Under the pieces are notes generated by a model. The model was not told the DNA's origin. It saw nothing but the letters and a program-made list of their open reading frames with translations, and did no database searches. A stretch of DNA of 64,000 bases from Paenibacillus sp. VTT E-133291. GTDB lineage: Bacteria; Bacillota; Bacilli; Paenibacillales; Paenibacillaceae. The position numbers and the translations under genes are program-made. Each line of letters begins with the position of its first letter. The first letter of the stretch is position 1. Location: contig NZ_NFVA01000028.1 of assembly GCF_002264395.1 (NCBI RefSeq), forward strand, positions 1 to 64,000. Direction: 5' to 3'. Of this stretch, positions 1 to 8,408 are shown piece by piece.

Positions 1-13
1 ATATTTCTCGCTT

Positions 14-51
14 AAACGCTTACCGTCCTTGTAGGGACGCCGAGGGCGTTT
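14..51. other. Imperfect hairpin at the window edge
   Basis: Two nested inverted repeats (AAACGC/GCGTTT outside, CGTCC/GGACG inside) lie upstream of the first gene. There is no T-run after it, so a terminator is only a guess. No upstream gene can be identified from the short edge sequence. Confidence 0.25.
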
Positions 52-110
52 ATGCTTGATGGGTCAATAACAGATTTACATTAAATGTTGTAATAGAAAG
101 CGGTGTACTA

Positions 111-881
111 GTGTCTTCCTATGGGAAATTTGCTTATGTATACGATGAGCTCATGGCAGATATGCCGTATCCTGATTGGATCTCCTTTGCTGAAACCGCA
201 TGGAGTAAATACGGTAAGCCTGTAACCGTGGCTGAGCTTGGCTGCGGCACCGGGAGTATCACTATTCCTTTGGCGGGTTCAGGGTATCATATGACCGGAA
301 TCGATCTATCTTCAGATATGCTCTCAGTGGCACAGCGCAAAATGGAAGAGCATCCCCAGGGACGGCGCTTCTTGCGCGAAGGTAGTGTTCGTTGGATTAG
401 ACAAAATATGAAGGAATGGGAGCTTCCAGAGCTTGTGGATTCTGTGATTTCTTTCTGTGATTGTCTGAATTATGTGCTGGAAGAAGACGATATCAGAGCT
501 GTCTTTGCTAGTACCTTCGCAGGACTGAAGCAAGGCGGCACCTTTCTGTTCGATGTGCATCATCCAAATACACTGATCCGTTATGAAGAAGAACAGCCTT
601 TTATTCTGGATGAACCATCGGTGTCTTATATTTGGACTTGTGAGATGGATGTTCCACGCCGCGAAATAGAACATCATCTGTCTATTTTCGCCCGCGAAGA
701 GGGACGGAGTGATGTATATCGCCGTTTCGAAGAGACGCATATTCAGCGTGCCTACGATCCCCAGTGGATGAAGGATGAACTGCTTAAGGCTGGATTTAGT
801 GATGTGAAGACTTACGCCGATTTCGAGTGGATAGAGGCGGATGATGATGCGGAACGTTTATTTTATATTGCTATAAAATAA
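111..881 (+). CDS. Class I SAM-dependent methyltransferase (YqeM-like)
   Basis: A 256-residue cytosolic methyltransferase with a Rossmann fold. The SAM-binding motif I is visible as VAELGCGTGS at about residues 40-49, followed by GIDLSSDML (motif II region) and SFCDCLNYVL (motif IV region). The start is GTG at 111; the Shine-Dalgarno is weak (GAAAGCGG). The length and N-terminal YGKFAYVYDELM pattern resemble the YqeM-type methyltransferases found near rsfS in Bacillales, but the upstream gene is outside the window so this is only suggestive. The substrate is unknown. A strong terminator follows directly, so it is the last gene of its unit. Confidence 0.8.
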   Translation: MSSYGKFAYVYDELMADMPYPDWISFAETAWSKYGKPVTVAELGCGTGSITIPLAGSGYHMTGIDLSSDMLSVAQRKMEEHPQGRRFLREGSVRWIRQNMKEWELPELVDSVISFCDCLNYVLEEDDIRAVFASTFAGLKQGGTFLFDVHHPNTLIRYEEEQPFILDEPSVSYIWTCEMDVPRREIEHHLSIFAREEGRSDVYRRFEETHIQRAYDPQWMKDELLKAGFSDVKTYADFEWIEADDDAERLFYIAIK

Positions 882-902
882 ATATTTCCATAATAATAAG
901 AG

Positions 903-949
903 GGGTGTCTCATTAGCTATGAAAATAGCTGATGGGACACCCTTTTTTT
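903..949 (+). terminator. Rho-independent terminator of the methyltransferase gene
   Basis: An 18-bp stem, GGGTGTC...GACACCC with two G-T wobbles, a GAAA loop and a run of seven T. It lies 20 bp after the methyltransferase stop. Confidence 0.9.
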
Positions 950-966
950 GACTTCGTACTTATGTA

Positions 967-1000
967 AAACAAAAAACCGGGCAGTGTTTATGCCACCCGG
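967..1000 (-). terminator. Probable terminator of the 52-residue membrane-protein gene
   Basis: Read on the minus strand, an imperfect CCGGG.../...CCCGG stem is followed by TTTTTTGTTTT, 13 bp past the stop of the small minus-strand gene. Confidence 0.6.
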
Positions 1001-1013
1001 CATCTTCCAATCC

Positions 1014-1172
1014 TTACCGATGCTCAAACAGATCAATGGCACCCAATACGACATGAGCCAGACCAAATCCAAGTACGCCTGTTGCTGCCATCTTATACTT
1101 GCTTCCAAGAAAAGCGGCGCTTGAAGCGGTTACGACGGTTCCAAGAACAGCGGGAATTAGACCTTCACGCAT
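1014..1172 (-). CDS. Small hydrophobic protein, 52 residues
   Basis: Short minus-strand gene starting MREGLIPAVLGTVV and ending AIDLFEHR. It begins with ATG at 1172 preceded by a good Shine-Dalgarno (GAAGGAGTG, 7 bp spacing) and ends before its own terminator. The protein has two hydrophobic Gly/Ala-rich stretches (about residues 5-22 and 28-46) with a short basic turn SKYK between them, so it is probably a small double-spanning membrane protein. I recall similar small conserved proteins in Bacillales, sometimes misnamed asparagine synthase, but cannot verify that. Function unknown. A different reading frame over the same bases (917-1108) is spurious. Confidence 0.7.
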   Translation of the reverse strand: MREGLIPAVLGTVVTASSAAFLGSKYKMAATGVLGFGLAHVVLGAIDLFEHR

Positions 1173-1245
1173 TCGAAACACTCCTTCTCGGTGGTTTGGG
1201 AGACAAGGTTATTATGAGTCAAACCCAAAAAAATATACGAAGGTA

Positions 1246-1288
1246 AAAAAGACCGGAGAACAGAAATTTCTGCTTCTGCGGTCTTTTT
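1246..1288 (-). terminator. Terminator of the first ArsR-like regulator gene
   Basis: AAAAAGACCG/CGGTCTTTTT inverted repeat with an inner CAGAA/TTCTG pair. On the minus strand it ends in TTTTTT, 12 bp after the regulator's stop. Confidence 0.85.
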
Positions 1289-1299
1289 GTTTAAATGGT

Positions 1300-2256
1300 T
1301 TACTCTGATAAGGTAACAGCAGTACGAGAAGCGCCAATTTCAACTTCATGAACATCATATAGTACACGCGCCAGCAAGTCCTGGCTATAGTTGCCGAAAT
1401 GTTTGCCGTAAATGGTGAGTCCGCGTTTGTTTACAGGCTTGTCCGTTACAGCTATCCGGAAAGTAAGCTCGCTCTTGTAATCAAGCTGGATATCATCCAG
1501 GGTCACGTCAGAAATCCGGCAGCCGTCAATAAAGCTGCCTTCATTATTAATACGGATCAGTTTGAGCATACCATATTGGTTTAAATGTGGAGGCCACCAG
1601 TCTGGATTAAACGTTCCACGGGTGTCTCCGAAATCTCCAGGACTAGTCCAGTAGCCGATTTCAATTCCATTTAAGTAAAAATAAAGATCGGAAGGGTAGT
1701 TATCGTTAGATCCTGGGGCCTCCGAGCCAATCTCCATCGAGAATTGGATTTCACGGAACGTTTGATTAGCTTTAAGATAGTTCGGAACTCTATATTCGAG
1801 AAAGCCTTCGCCCATCCATATGATCTCGGCTTCAATCCGTTGGGGGTCTGCAAAATAACGCGGCTCATCAAAATCCCCGATTATGCTGTCTTTGGTAGCA
1901 AGTCCGCAGGTCGGAACAGCCTGATAGTTGCTATAATGTCCTACTTGGATTTCTACTTCGTAGAGATTATCAACATCCTTGCTGCGAAGATCAACAATAA
2001 GCTTATCCTTATTTAAATAGCAGACCTTCTGAATACCGTGTTTACCCACGGATGTGTTTATCTCGATGAGACCGCTTTCTTCTAGCTTTTTAATATGCAT
2101 CGTGATTGCGCCATTGCTGAGATTCAGCTTCTTGGCAATTTCATTCAGATTCAGTGCTTGATTGGTAGCTAAAAGTTCGAGTATGAGGATTCTGATTTCA
2201 GAACTAAGCGCCTTGAATATTTCAAGACCACTCATTAAATCTTTAATATAGATCAT
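1300..2256 (-). CDS. ArsR-like HTH regulator with C-terminal sensor domain (paralogue 1)
   Basis: 318 residues. Residues about 10-80 form an ArsR-type winged helix (FKALSSEIRILILELL, then NGAITMHIKKLEESGLI). The remaining ~230 residues form a separate domain with the blocks PTCGLAT, LNGIEIGYWTSPGDFGD, a WWPP motif and NQYGMLK. The same architecture and blocks recur in the proteins at 43977 and 50271. An ATG at 2256 is chosen over an upstream TTG at 2277: it has AGAAGG 10 bp upstream and matches the N-terminal length of the paralogues. It is divergent from the GH27/GH43 genes and probably controls them. That the C-terminal domain is a sugar-binding beta-sandwich is inference. Confidence 0.8.
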   Translation of the reverse strand: MIYIKDLMSGLEIFKALSSEIRILILELLATNQALNLNEIAKKLNLSNGAITMHIKKLEESGLIEINTSVGKHGIQKVCYLNKDKLIVDLRSKDVDNLYEVEIQVGHYSNYQAVPTCGLATKDSIIGDFDEPRYFADPQRIEAEIIWMGEGFLEYRVPNYLKANQTFREIQFSMEIGSEAPGSNDNYPSDLYFYLNGIEIGYWTSPGDFGDTRGTFNPDWWPPHLNQYGMLKLIRINNEGSFIDGCRISDVTLDDIQLDYKSELTFRIAVTDKPVNKRGLTIYGKHFGNYSQDLLARVLYDVHEVEIGASRTAVTLSE

Positions 2257-2582
2257 TTTATCAATACCTTCTTCCAAATGGTCATAAATGAATACTGTTT
2301 TATGAAATTATAAACTAATATAGCATATAAATAAAGCATCCTTCCTTATTTTGTAGAATGATAAAAATAAGGGCGTTTTTTTCATGTTTTTACATCTAAT
2401 CTAATTTAATTTAAAAATTAATGAAACTAATTTACAAAAAGAGATGATTTTACACCGTAATCCTGTTACTTTAACTATTTATTTTATAAAAGTATTAAAA
2501 GGTTTAAATAAATATATTTACAAGTCTTTTTGTCTATGCTATTTTTAAACTGAAAGTCTTAGAAAAGGACGTGAAAATCATT
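2257..2582. promoter_or_regulatory. Divergent regulatory region between regulator and GH27 gene
   Basis: 326 bp of very AT-rich DNA without a gene. A plausible sigma-A promoter for the GH27 gene is TTTACA (2517-2522), 17 bp, TATTTT (2540-2545). A TTAACTA heptamer at 2471-2477 also occurs near the other two paralogous regulators and the arabinofuranosidase gene. Nothing else recognised. Confidence 0.5.
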
Positions 2583-3848
2583 ATGTTAGCTGCAACGCCC
2601 CCGATGGGCTGGAATAGCTGGGACTGTTACGGAGCTAGTGTTAATGAAGAAGAGGTAAGAGGCAACGCTGAATATATGGCTGCTTATTTGAAGGAATTCG
2701 GCTGGGAATATGTTGTTGTGGATATTCAGTGGTATGAGCCTGGAGCGAACTCTTCGCAATATCGTAACTTTGTACCGCTGGTCATGGACGAGTATTCCAG
2801 ACTTCAACCGGCAGAAAATCGTTTTCCTTCCGCTAAGGGAGGCAGAGGTTTTGCTCCACTTGCTGAATATGTGCATGGATTAGGGTTGAAATTTGGCATA
2901 CATATTATGCGTGGAATTCCTCGTCAGGCCGTTCATGCTGGCAGTGCCATTCTAGGATCTAAGCAAACTGCACGTGATATCGCTCATCCCAATTCTATTT
3001 GTCCATGGAATACAGATATGTATGGAGTAGATGCTTCTAAAGAAGGCAGTCAGGCTTATTATGATTCGCTCTTTCAGCTGTATGCCAGTTGGGGCGTTGA
3101 TTATGTGAAAGTAGATGATATTGCCGCTTCACGTATTTATGGATACCACAAAGACGAAGTTGCCATGATCCGTAAGGCTATCGACCGCTGTGGTCGCGAA
3201 ATGGTGCTTAGTCTTTCCCCTGGACCTGCTCCAGTGGAAGATGCGAAACACTTAGCTGATCACGCAAACCTGTGGAGAATGACTGACGATTATTGGGATC
3301 ATTGGCATTTGCTACGCGGAATGTTCGAGCGCTGTGAGAAGTGGGCTTCCTACGTTCAGCCAGGCCATTGGCCGGATTGTGATATGCTGCCGCTAGGTCA
3401 TCTTGGAATTCGTTCTGTTGATGGCGGGGGAGACAGATTTACAAGGTTTACTCCTGACGAACAGGTTACCATGATGACACTCTGGGCTATTTTCCGTTCG
3501 CCTTTAATGTTCGGAGGGGAGCTTAGAGACAATGATGAGTGGACTTTATCTTTGTTAACCAATAAGGAAGTGCTTCATCTGCATCATTTTGGTAAGGGTG
3601 GTAGACAGGTAGAGCGGAATGAAGAGTATGCGATCTGGACTTCTGAGGATGAGCAAGGTAACCATTATGTAGCGTTGTTCAATCTCAGTGATGAAGAGTC
3701 GACGCTTCAAATATCGTTTCAGCAGCTTCATGTTTCCATTCCAAGCACGATCCGTGATCTATGGCTAGGCCGTGACCTGGAGGTTGTTAATGAAGGGGTT
3801 AAGCAGCTTCTTCCACCGCATGGTTCTGCATTGTTAAAGCTTTTATAG
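2583..3848 (+). CDS. GH27 glycoside hydrolase (alpha-galactosidase / beta-L-arabinopyranosidase type)
   Basis: 421 residues, no signal peptide, so intracellular. The N-terminus carries the GH27 hallmark PPMGWNSWDCYG. The expected nucleophile is Asp178 in YVKVDD and the acid/base lies in RMTDDYWDHW (Asp235/236). The (beta/alpha)8 barrel is followed by a short C-terminal beta domain. The GTG at 2571 is too close to the AAGGA site to be used, so ATG 2583 is preferred. It is followed after 12 bp by a GH43 gene with its own AGAGGAGAG site, forming a two-gene unit. GH27 includes alpha-galactosidases and beta-L-arabinopyranosidases; the arabinan-type neighbours make either reasonable. Exact substrate is not decidable here. 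Confidence 0.85.
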   Translation: MLAATPPMGWNSWDCYGASVNEEEVRGNAEYMAAYLKEFGWEYVVVDIQWYEPGANSSQYRNFVPLVMDEYSRLQPAENRFPSAKGGRGFAPLAEYVHGLGLKFGIHIMRGIPRQAVHAGSAILGSKQTARDIAHPNSICPWNTDMYGVDASKEGSQAYYDSLFQLYASWGVDYVKVDDIAASRIYGYHKDEVAMIRKAIDRCGREMVLSLSPGPAPVEDAKHLADHANLWRMTDDYWDHWHLLRGMFERCEKWASYVQPGHWPDCDMLPLGHLGIRSVDGGGDRFTRFTPDEQVTMMTLWAIFRSPLMFGGELRDNDEWTLSLLTNKEVLHLHHFGKGGRQVERNEEYAIWTSEDEQGNHYVALFNLSDEESTLQISFQQLHVSIPSTIRDLWLGRDLEVVNEGVKQLLPPHGSALLKLL

Positions 3849-3860
3849 AGGAGAGAGATT

Positions 3861-4820
3861 ATGGATACGAGTAGAGCGTACAACAACCCATTGGTGGAGC
3901 AACGTGCTGATCCATGGGTATATAAACATACGGATGGCTATTACTATTTCACAGCTTCTGTTCCAGAATACGACCGGATCGAAGTAAGAAGATCGACAAC
4001 CATCGAAGGATTAACTACTGCAGAACCAGTTGTAGCTTGGCGCAAGTATGAGACGGGGCCACTTAGTGCTAACATTTGGGCGCCGGAAATTCATTACATA
4101 GACGGGAAATGGTACATTTACTTTGCCGCAGCACGGACTACGGAGACGACAGATGGTTTGTTCGATCACCGGATGTTTGCGCTCGAGAATGCATCTGCTA
4201 ATCCCTTAGAAGGAACATGGGAAGAAAAAGGCCAAGTAAAAACCGCTTGGAAATCGTTCGCGCTGGACGCGACTACGTTTCAGCATAAAGGAAAACTGTA
4301 CTATGTATGGGCTCAGAAGGACCTGAATATTGAGGGGAATTCTAATCTGTATATTTCTGAAATGAGCAATCCGTGGACACTAACCGGTCCTCAGACTATG
4401 ATTGCGACTCCTGAGCATGACTGGGAAATTATTGGGTACAAAGTAAACGAAGGGGCAGCAGTATTGAAACGTAACGGACGTATCTTTATCAGCTTCTCGG
4501 CGAGTGCTACCGACTTTAACTACTGTATGGGATTATTGGTAGCGGATGAAGACAGCGAGCTTCTTGATGCAGCTTCATGGACTAAACTACCGAATCCTGT
4601 CTTCCAAACGAATGAAGAAAATGGACAATTCGGTCCAGGCCATAATAGCTTTACGGTCAATGAAAATGGGGAAGATGTGCTCATTTACCACTGCCGCAAT
4701 TATAAAGATATTACTGGCGATCCTCTATATGATCCAAACCGTCATACTCGTGCTCAGGTCTTCCATTGGAATGAAGATGGCACACCGAATTTTGGAGTTC
4801 CTGTTAAGGATGCACACTAA
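3861..4820 (+). CDS. GH43 glycoside hydrolase (arabinofuranosidase/arabinanase-like), copy 1
   Basis: 319 residues, cytosolic (no signal peptide), one five-bladed beta-propeller. The three GH43 carboxylates are visible: Asp17 (QRADPW, base), Asp136 (SFALDATTF, pKa modulator) and Glu197 (VNEGAAVL, acid). ATG 3861 has GAGGAGAG at the right distance. It is closely related along its whole length to the GH43 at 54726 (shared blocks NIWAPEIHYID, GLFDHRMFA, GPGHNSFTV, DPLYDPNRH). It likely trims imported arabino-oligosaccharides. GH43 also contains xylosidases, so the activity is inferred from context. Confidence 0.85.
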   Translation: MDTSRAYNNPLVEQRADPWVYKHTDGYYYFTASVPEYDRIEVRRSTTIEGLTTAEPVVAWRKYETGPLSANIWAPEIHYIDGKWYIYFAAARTTETTDGLFDHRMFALENASANPLEGTWEEKGQVKTAWKSFALDATTFQHKGKLYYVWAQKDLNIEGNSNLYISEMSNPWTLTGPQTMIATPEHDWEIIGYKVNEGAAVLKRNGRIFISFSASATDFNYCMGLLVADEDSELLDAASWTKLPNPVFQTNEENGQFGPGHNSFTVNENGEDVLIYHCRNYKDITGDPLYDPNRHTRAQVFHWNEDGTPNFGVPVKDAH

Positions 4821-4843
4821 AAATACTCCGTTTTGCAAAAAAA

Positions 4844-4893
4844 GAGAGTTACCCATAAGCCACGTTAATGGCCGCTGGGTAACCCTCTTTTTC
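4844..4893. terminator. Bidirectional terminator between convergent genes
   Basis: GAGAGTTACCCA/TGGGTAACCCTC stem with T-runs on both strands, between the GH43 gene and the convergent secreted-protein gene. Confidence 0.85.
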
Positions 4894-4912
4894 ATTTGTT
4901 ACATGTTGCTGC

Positions 4913-5440
4913 TTAAGGTATATATTGTTGCACGATGGAAGTGATTACGCCGTCCTGAATCGTAAGGTGATAAGGGAATTGGCTTAGATCGAAAATATCC
5001 GTCTTATTAAATTGATCGATAAATTGCTCTAAGGTAATGGCTTCGTTCCACTGAATGTCTAAGTCCTCAATGTTACCAGTGTGATCAAAGATCTGCATGG
5101 TGACTGTTGCGTTATCAGCGATCGGATAGGTTGTCAGTGTATCAACATCATTAACAACATAATATCCGTCTGGAGCTCCGCCAATTTCTGCTGCACCTTC
5201 CGGGTCTCTTTCAGCAAAGACTCGGTCAGCATCAGCACCCTGATACCAGTTTATTTCATCGGCTGTAATGGAAAGCTTGCCACTCTCGGATTGAATAGTA
5301 TGAATATATACCGTCTGTTGCTGAGTCTTGGCACTATCTTGCGCATCTACTCGTGTTCCAACGGTACTAGCAGTAGTAATTAGGGAAAGAAACAATAGAA
5401 CAACAACCGGTAACACATACGCTGACTTTTTCTTAAACAT
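4913..5440 (-). CDS. Secreted protein of unknown function, 175 residues
   Basis: Begins with a signal peptide (MFKKKSAY, hydrophobic VLPVVVLLFLSLI, cleavage near residue 32). The mature part is acidic and mixed alpha/beta, with SITADEINWYQG, PDGYYVVND and a C-terminal PYHLTIQDG...QQYIP. I recognise the general pattern from uncharacterised secreted Bacillales proteins but cannot name a family with certainty. ATG 5440 is preceded by AAGGGGGAG. It stands alone between a shared terminator and the divergent YhgE/Pip gene. Function unknown. Confidence 0.65.
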   Translation of the reverse strand: MFKKKSAYVLPVVVLLFLSLITTASTVGTRVDAQDSAKTQQQTVYIHTIQSESGKLSITADEINWYQGADADRVFAERDPEGAAEIGGAPDGYYVVNDVDTLTTYPIADNATVTMQIFDHTGNIEDLDIQWNEAITLEQFIDQFNKTDIFDLSQFPYHLTIQDGVITSIVQQYIP

Positions 5441-5674
5441 TAGAAATCTCCCCCTTGAGATATGTAAAAAGGTTGTATATAGCTTATTACCCGCTATGTT
5501 TTTTCCTAAACGGGCTATATACTTCTATTACGTTAAACGGGCAGGTTTTGTTGCAATTTTTTTTAAAATTTCTGAAAAAAGAAGCCAGTCGTGAATCCAC
5601 TGAAAATGATAGTAAAAGTTTGTCTCCTCGGGCATATTAAAATGTCAAAACATACAGATTAGGGGGAGCAACGA

Positions 5675-8350
5675 ATGGGTGGAATACTACGGATTTATAG
5701 GAACGACTGGCGCAACGTTTTTAAGGTTCCTGTGGCCGTGTTCCTGATCGCTGCTTTGGTGGTGTTACCTTCTGTGTATGATTGGTTTAACGTTGCGGCG
5801 GTGTGGGATCCCTACAGTAATACCTCTGGCATTAAGATTGCTGTAACTAGTCTGGATGAAGGGACCACTGTGAAGGATAAGAGCTTCAATATCGGCAATG
5901 ATGTCATGGAAAGTCTTCGGAATAATAAAAGCTTAGGGTGGACCTTCGTAGATGCAGAAGCTGCGCACAATGGTGTGAAGCGTGGAGATTATTATGCGAG
6001 TATTGTTATCCCTGCTGATTTCTCCAAAAGAATGACAGGAATCCTTGAAGGCAGGATCGTGAAACCAGAGATTGAATACACCGTCAATGAGAAGATTAAC
6101 GCGATTGCGCCTAAAATCACGGATAAAGGTGCCTCTTCAATCACGACACAGATCAGTGAGAATTTTACGGAAACCATTAGCGAAACCGTATTTACAGCCT
6201 TAAAACAAATCGATTCAAAGTTCCAATCTGAATTGCCTATTATACGCAAGGTAGAAAAAGGACTTTTTCAGTTAGAGGCAAGTCTCCCCGAAATTGAAAC
6301 GGCAGGCCAACATGTATTGAAAATGGAGGCGCAATGGCCACAAATTCATGCATCAGCAGAGCGTATCTCTAAACTGGAGAACAAACTGCCTGAGGTAGAG
6401 AAGGCGGGCCTAGCTTTAGAAAAAATAGCTGAACATTGGCCGCAAATTGCCGATGCTGCAGATCATTTAGACGCACTGCAGGATAAGCTGCCCAAAATTG
6501 AACAAGCAGCACAGCTAATCGTTCAACTTGATCATCATTTTGGTGAAGTTGAACAAATTATGGACAAGGCGTCTGAAGGTCTTACGGAAGCAAATAAAGT
6601 TGTTAGCACTGCCCTAACTGCGCTACCTAAGGCGGAAAAGATTGCAACTGCTGGAAATGATTTTGTTCTAGAGCTTCAAAAGTTCTTAGAGAAGAGTAAT
6701 GCTGCATTTGAAGCGGTACCTGCCGCCCTCAAACAAAATATATACCTGCTGCAAAAAACGGAGAATGCAGTAGTTCAGCTTGCTGAATTGCTGCAGGGAG
6801 AAGATATTGACCCGCAAGCGGTCCGCGAACAACTTGAGTCTGTTTCCGCTCAGCTGGGGTCGGGAAGTAACGTGATGGATCATACGCTTTCTTTGTTATC
6901 GGCACTGAATACATTCTCGCCAGGAACAGTGCCTAATGCTGAGATTGGCGCCTTGAAGGATGTAAATAATACCTTGAGCAGACAGACTTCTTTGGTAAAT
7001 TCGTTGGTATTGGATTTACAAAATGAAGGTCAGCCAGATCCGAGTGATGTTAAGCAATTAGGTCTTAAATCTGGCGAAGGGAACGTAGCCATAGCGAAGC
7101 TTATTTCCGAATATGAAGCGGCAACTATCCCTGCTATAAAAAATACGTTAGAGCAAATATCCACTGCTGCAGAGACTACAGCCACTGCCCTGGAACAAGT
7201 TCCGGATCGTCTATCGGCGCTGGGTACCCTTCTTGAGGAGACTATGGCAGCAATTGAGTTCGGACAATCAAGCTTGGCTAGTCTACAGCAGGACTTACCA
7301 GCTATTCGTGAAGCGGTACATACAGCAGCTAGCGGTGTCGCAGATAAGACACAGAGCTTTGGTGCTTTTGTTCGCGATACACTTCCACTAATTCAGAGCA
7401 GCTTACCTGTTGCAGGAGAAAAAATACAACAAGCTGCAAATTTCGTCCGTCAGGATCTGCCGGCTGTAGAGGAACGGGTGCATCAGATTTCTGATCTGAT
7501 ACGTACAGGTCTCCCCCGTGCGGATAAGGGAGTGGCGGTCGCAGCGGATATGGTGCGAAATGATCTTCCGATCCTGGAAGATTCGATTCGTAAAGCGGCA
7601 GCTACCATCCGTCAGATCAAAGATGAGGTGGATCTGGGAGAGATTGCAGAGCTGCTCGGAGGGGATATTAAGAGCAAAAGTGATTTTTTGGCCAACCCGG
7701 TAGTATTAAAAGAGAATAAGTTATATCCTATTCCGAATTATGGTTCGGCTATGACTCCTTTTTATGTTGTACTTTCCTTATGGGTAGGTGGCACACTCCT
7801 AATCTCACTTCTTCGTACGGGAGTGGATACGGAGGGAATTGTGTACAAGCGGTATCAATTGTATTTTGGACGTTTGCTGACGTTTCTTACGGTTGGAATT
7901 CTTCAAGCGCTGGTGGCTGTACTCGGTAATCTCTTTATTCTGAAATGTTATGTGGTGGACAAGGTGTGGTTTGTCCTTTTTGCAGTATTAATTAGTATCG
8001 TATTCGTGACGATTGTTTTTACGCTTGTCTCCGTATTCGGCAACGTTGGGAAGGGGATAGCGATCGTATTCATGGTGCTTCAATTCTCAAGCTCTGGCGG
8101 TACGTTTCCAATCAGTACAACAGGCCATTTTTTTCAAATGTTGAATCCGTTTATGCCATTTACTTATGCGATTAGTTTGATGCGGGAGGCGGTAGGGGGG
8201 ATTCTGCCGGAAGTGGCGATTCGCGATTGTCTTTATTTGATCCTATTTGGTGTAATAGCACTCTTACTGGCGCTAACGCTCAAGAAGCCGCTGGAGCGTT
8301 ATATCGAAAAGGCGGCTGAACAAGCCGAAGAATCTAAATTGATTTCTTAA
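5675..8350 (+). CDS. YhgE/Pip-family membrane protein with ABC-2-like C-terminus
   Basis: 891 residues. One N-terminal transmembrane segment (about 17-37) with the YhgE/Pip signature SVYDWFNVAA and WDPYSNTSGIKIAV. A long extracytoplasmic alpha-helical region (about 170-660) and five to six C-terminal membrane spans (about 690-870) similar to ABC-2 permeases follow. The helical region holds exactly spaced proline repeats: Pro205, 222, 239, 256, 273 (17 residues apart) and Pro578, 596, 614, 632 (18 apart). ATG 5675 has TAGGGGGAG upstream. Family members include phage-infection protein Pip and type VII secretion components, but no type VII genes are nearby. Role here unknown. Confidence 0.85.
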   Translation: MGGILRIYRNDWRNVFKVPVAVFLIAALVVLPSVYDWFNVAAVWDPYSNTSGIKIAVTSLDEGTTVKDKSFNIGNDVMESLRNNKSLGWTFVDAEAAHNGVKRGDYYASIVIPADFSKRMTGILEGRIVKPEIEYTVNEKINAIAPKITDKGASSITTQISENFTETISETVFTALKQIDSKFQSELPIIRKVEKGLFQLEASLPEIETAGQHVLKMEAQWPQIHASAERISKLENKLPEVEKAGLALEKIAEHWPQIADAADHLDALQDKLPKIEQAAQLIVQLDHHFGEVEQIMDKASEGLTEANKVVSTALTALPKAEKIATAGNDFVLELQKFLEKSNAAFEAVPAALKQNIYLLQKTENAVVQLAELLQGEDIDPQAVREQLESVSAQLGSGSNVMDHTLSLLSALNTFSPGTVPNAEIGALKDVNNTLSRQTSLVNSLVLDLQNEGQPDPSDVKQLGLKSGEGNVAIAKLISEYEAATIPAIKNTLEQISTAAETTATALEQVPDRLSALGTLLEETMAAIEFGQSSLASLQQDLPAIREAVHTAASGVADKTQSFGAFVRDTLPLIQSSLPVAGEKIQQAANFVRQDLPAVEERVHQISDLIRTGLPRADKGVAVAADMVRNDLPILEDSIRKAAATIRQIKDEVDLGEIAELLGGDIKSKSDFLANPVVLKENKLYPIPNYGSAMTPFYVVLSLWVGGTLLISLLRTGVDTEGIVYKRYQLYFGRLLTFLTVGILQALVAVLGNLFILKCYVVDKVWFVLFAVLISIVFVTIVFTLVSVFGNVGKGIAIVFMVLQFSSSGGTFPISTTGHFFQMLNPFMPFTYAISLMREAVGGILPEVAIRDCLYLILFGVIALLLALTLKKPLERYIEKAAEQAEESKLIS

Positions 8351-8354
8351 GAAA

Positions 8355-8404
8355 AAAGAGGTTGTACCTAAGCCAATTGCTGTGGCTTTTGGTACAACCT
8401 CTTT
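8355..8404. terminator. Bidirectional terminator between convergent genes
   Basis: AAAGAGGTTGTACC/GGTACAACCTCTTT stem extended by AAGCCA/TGGCTT, between the YhgE/Pip gene and the aldo/keto reductase gene. Confidence 0.85.
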
Positions 8405-8408
8405 CAGA

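Noticed and set aside
917..1108. A 63-codon minus-strand frame
   Set aside because: It overlaps the better-supported 52-codon gene in another frame, runs through the terminator hairpins and has no ribosome site.
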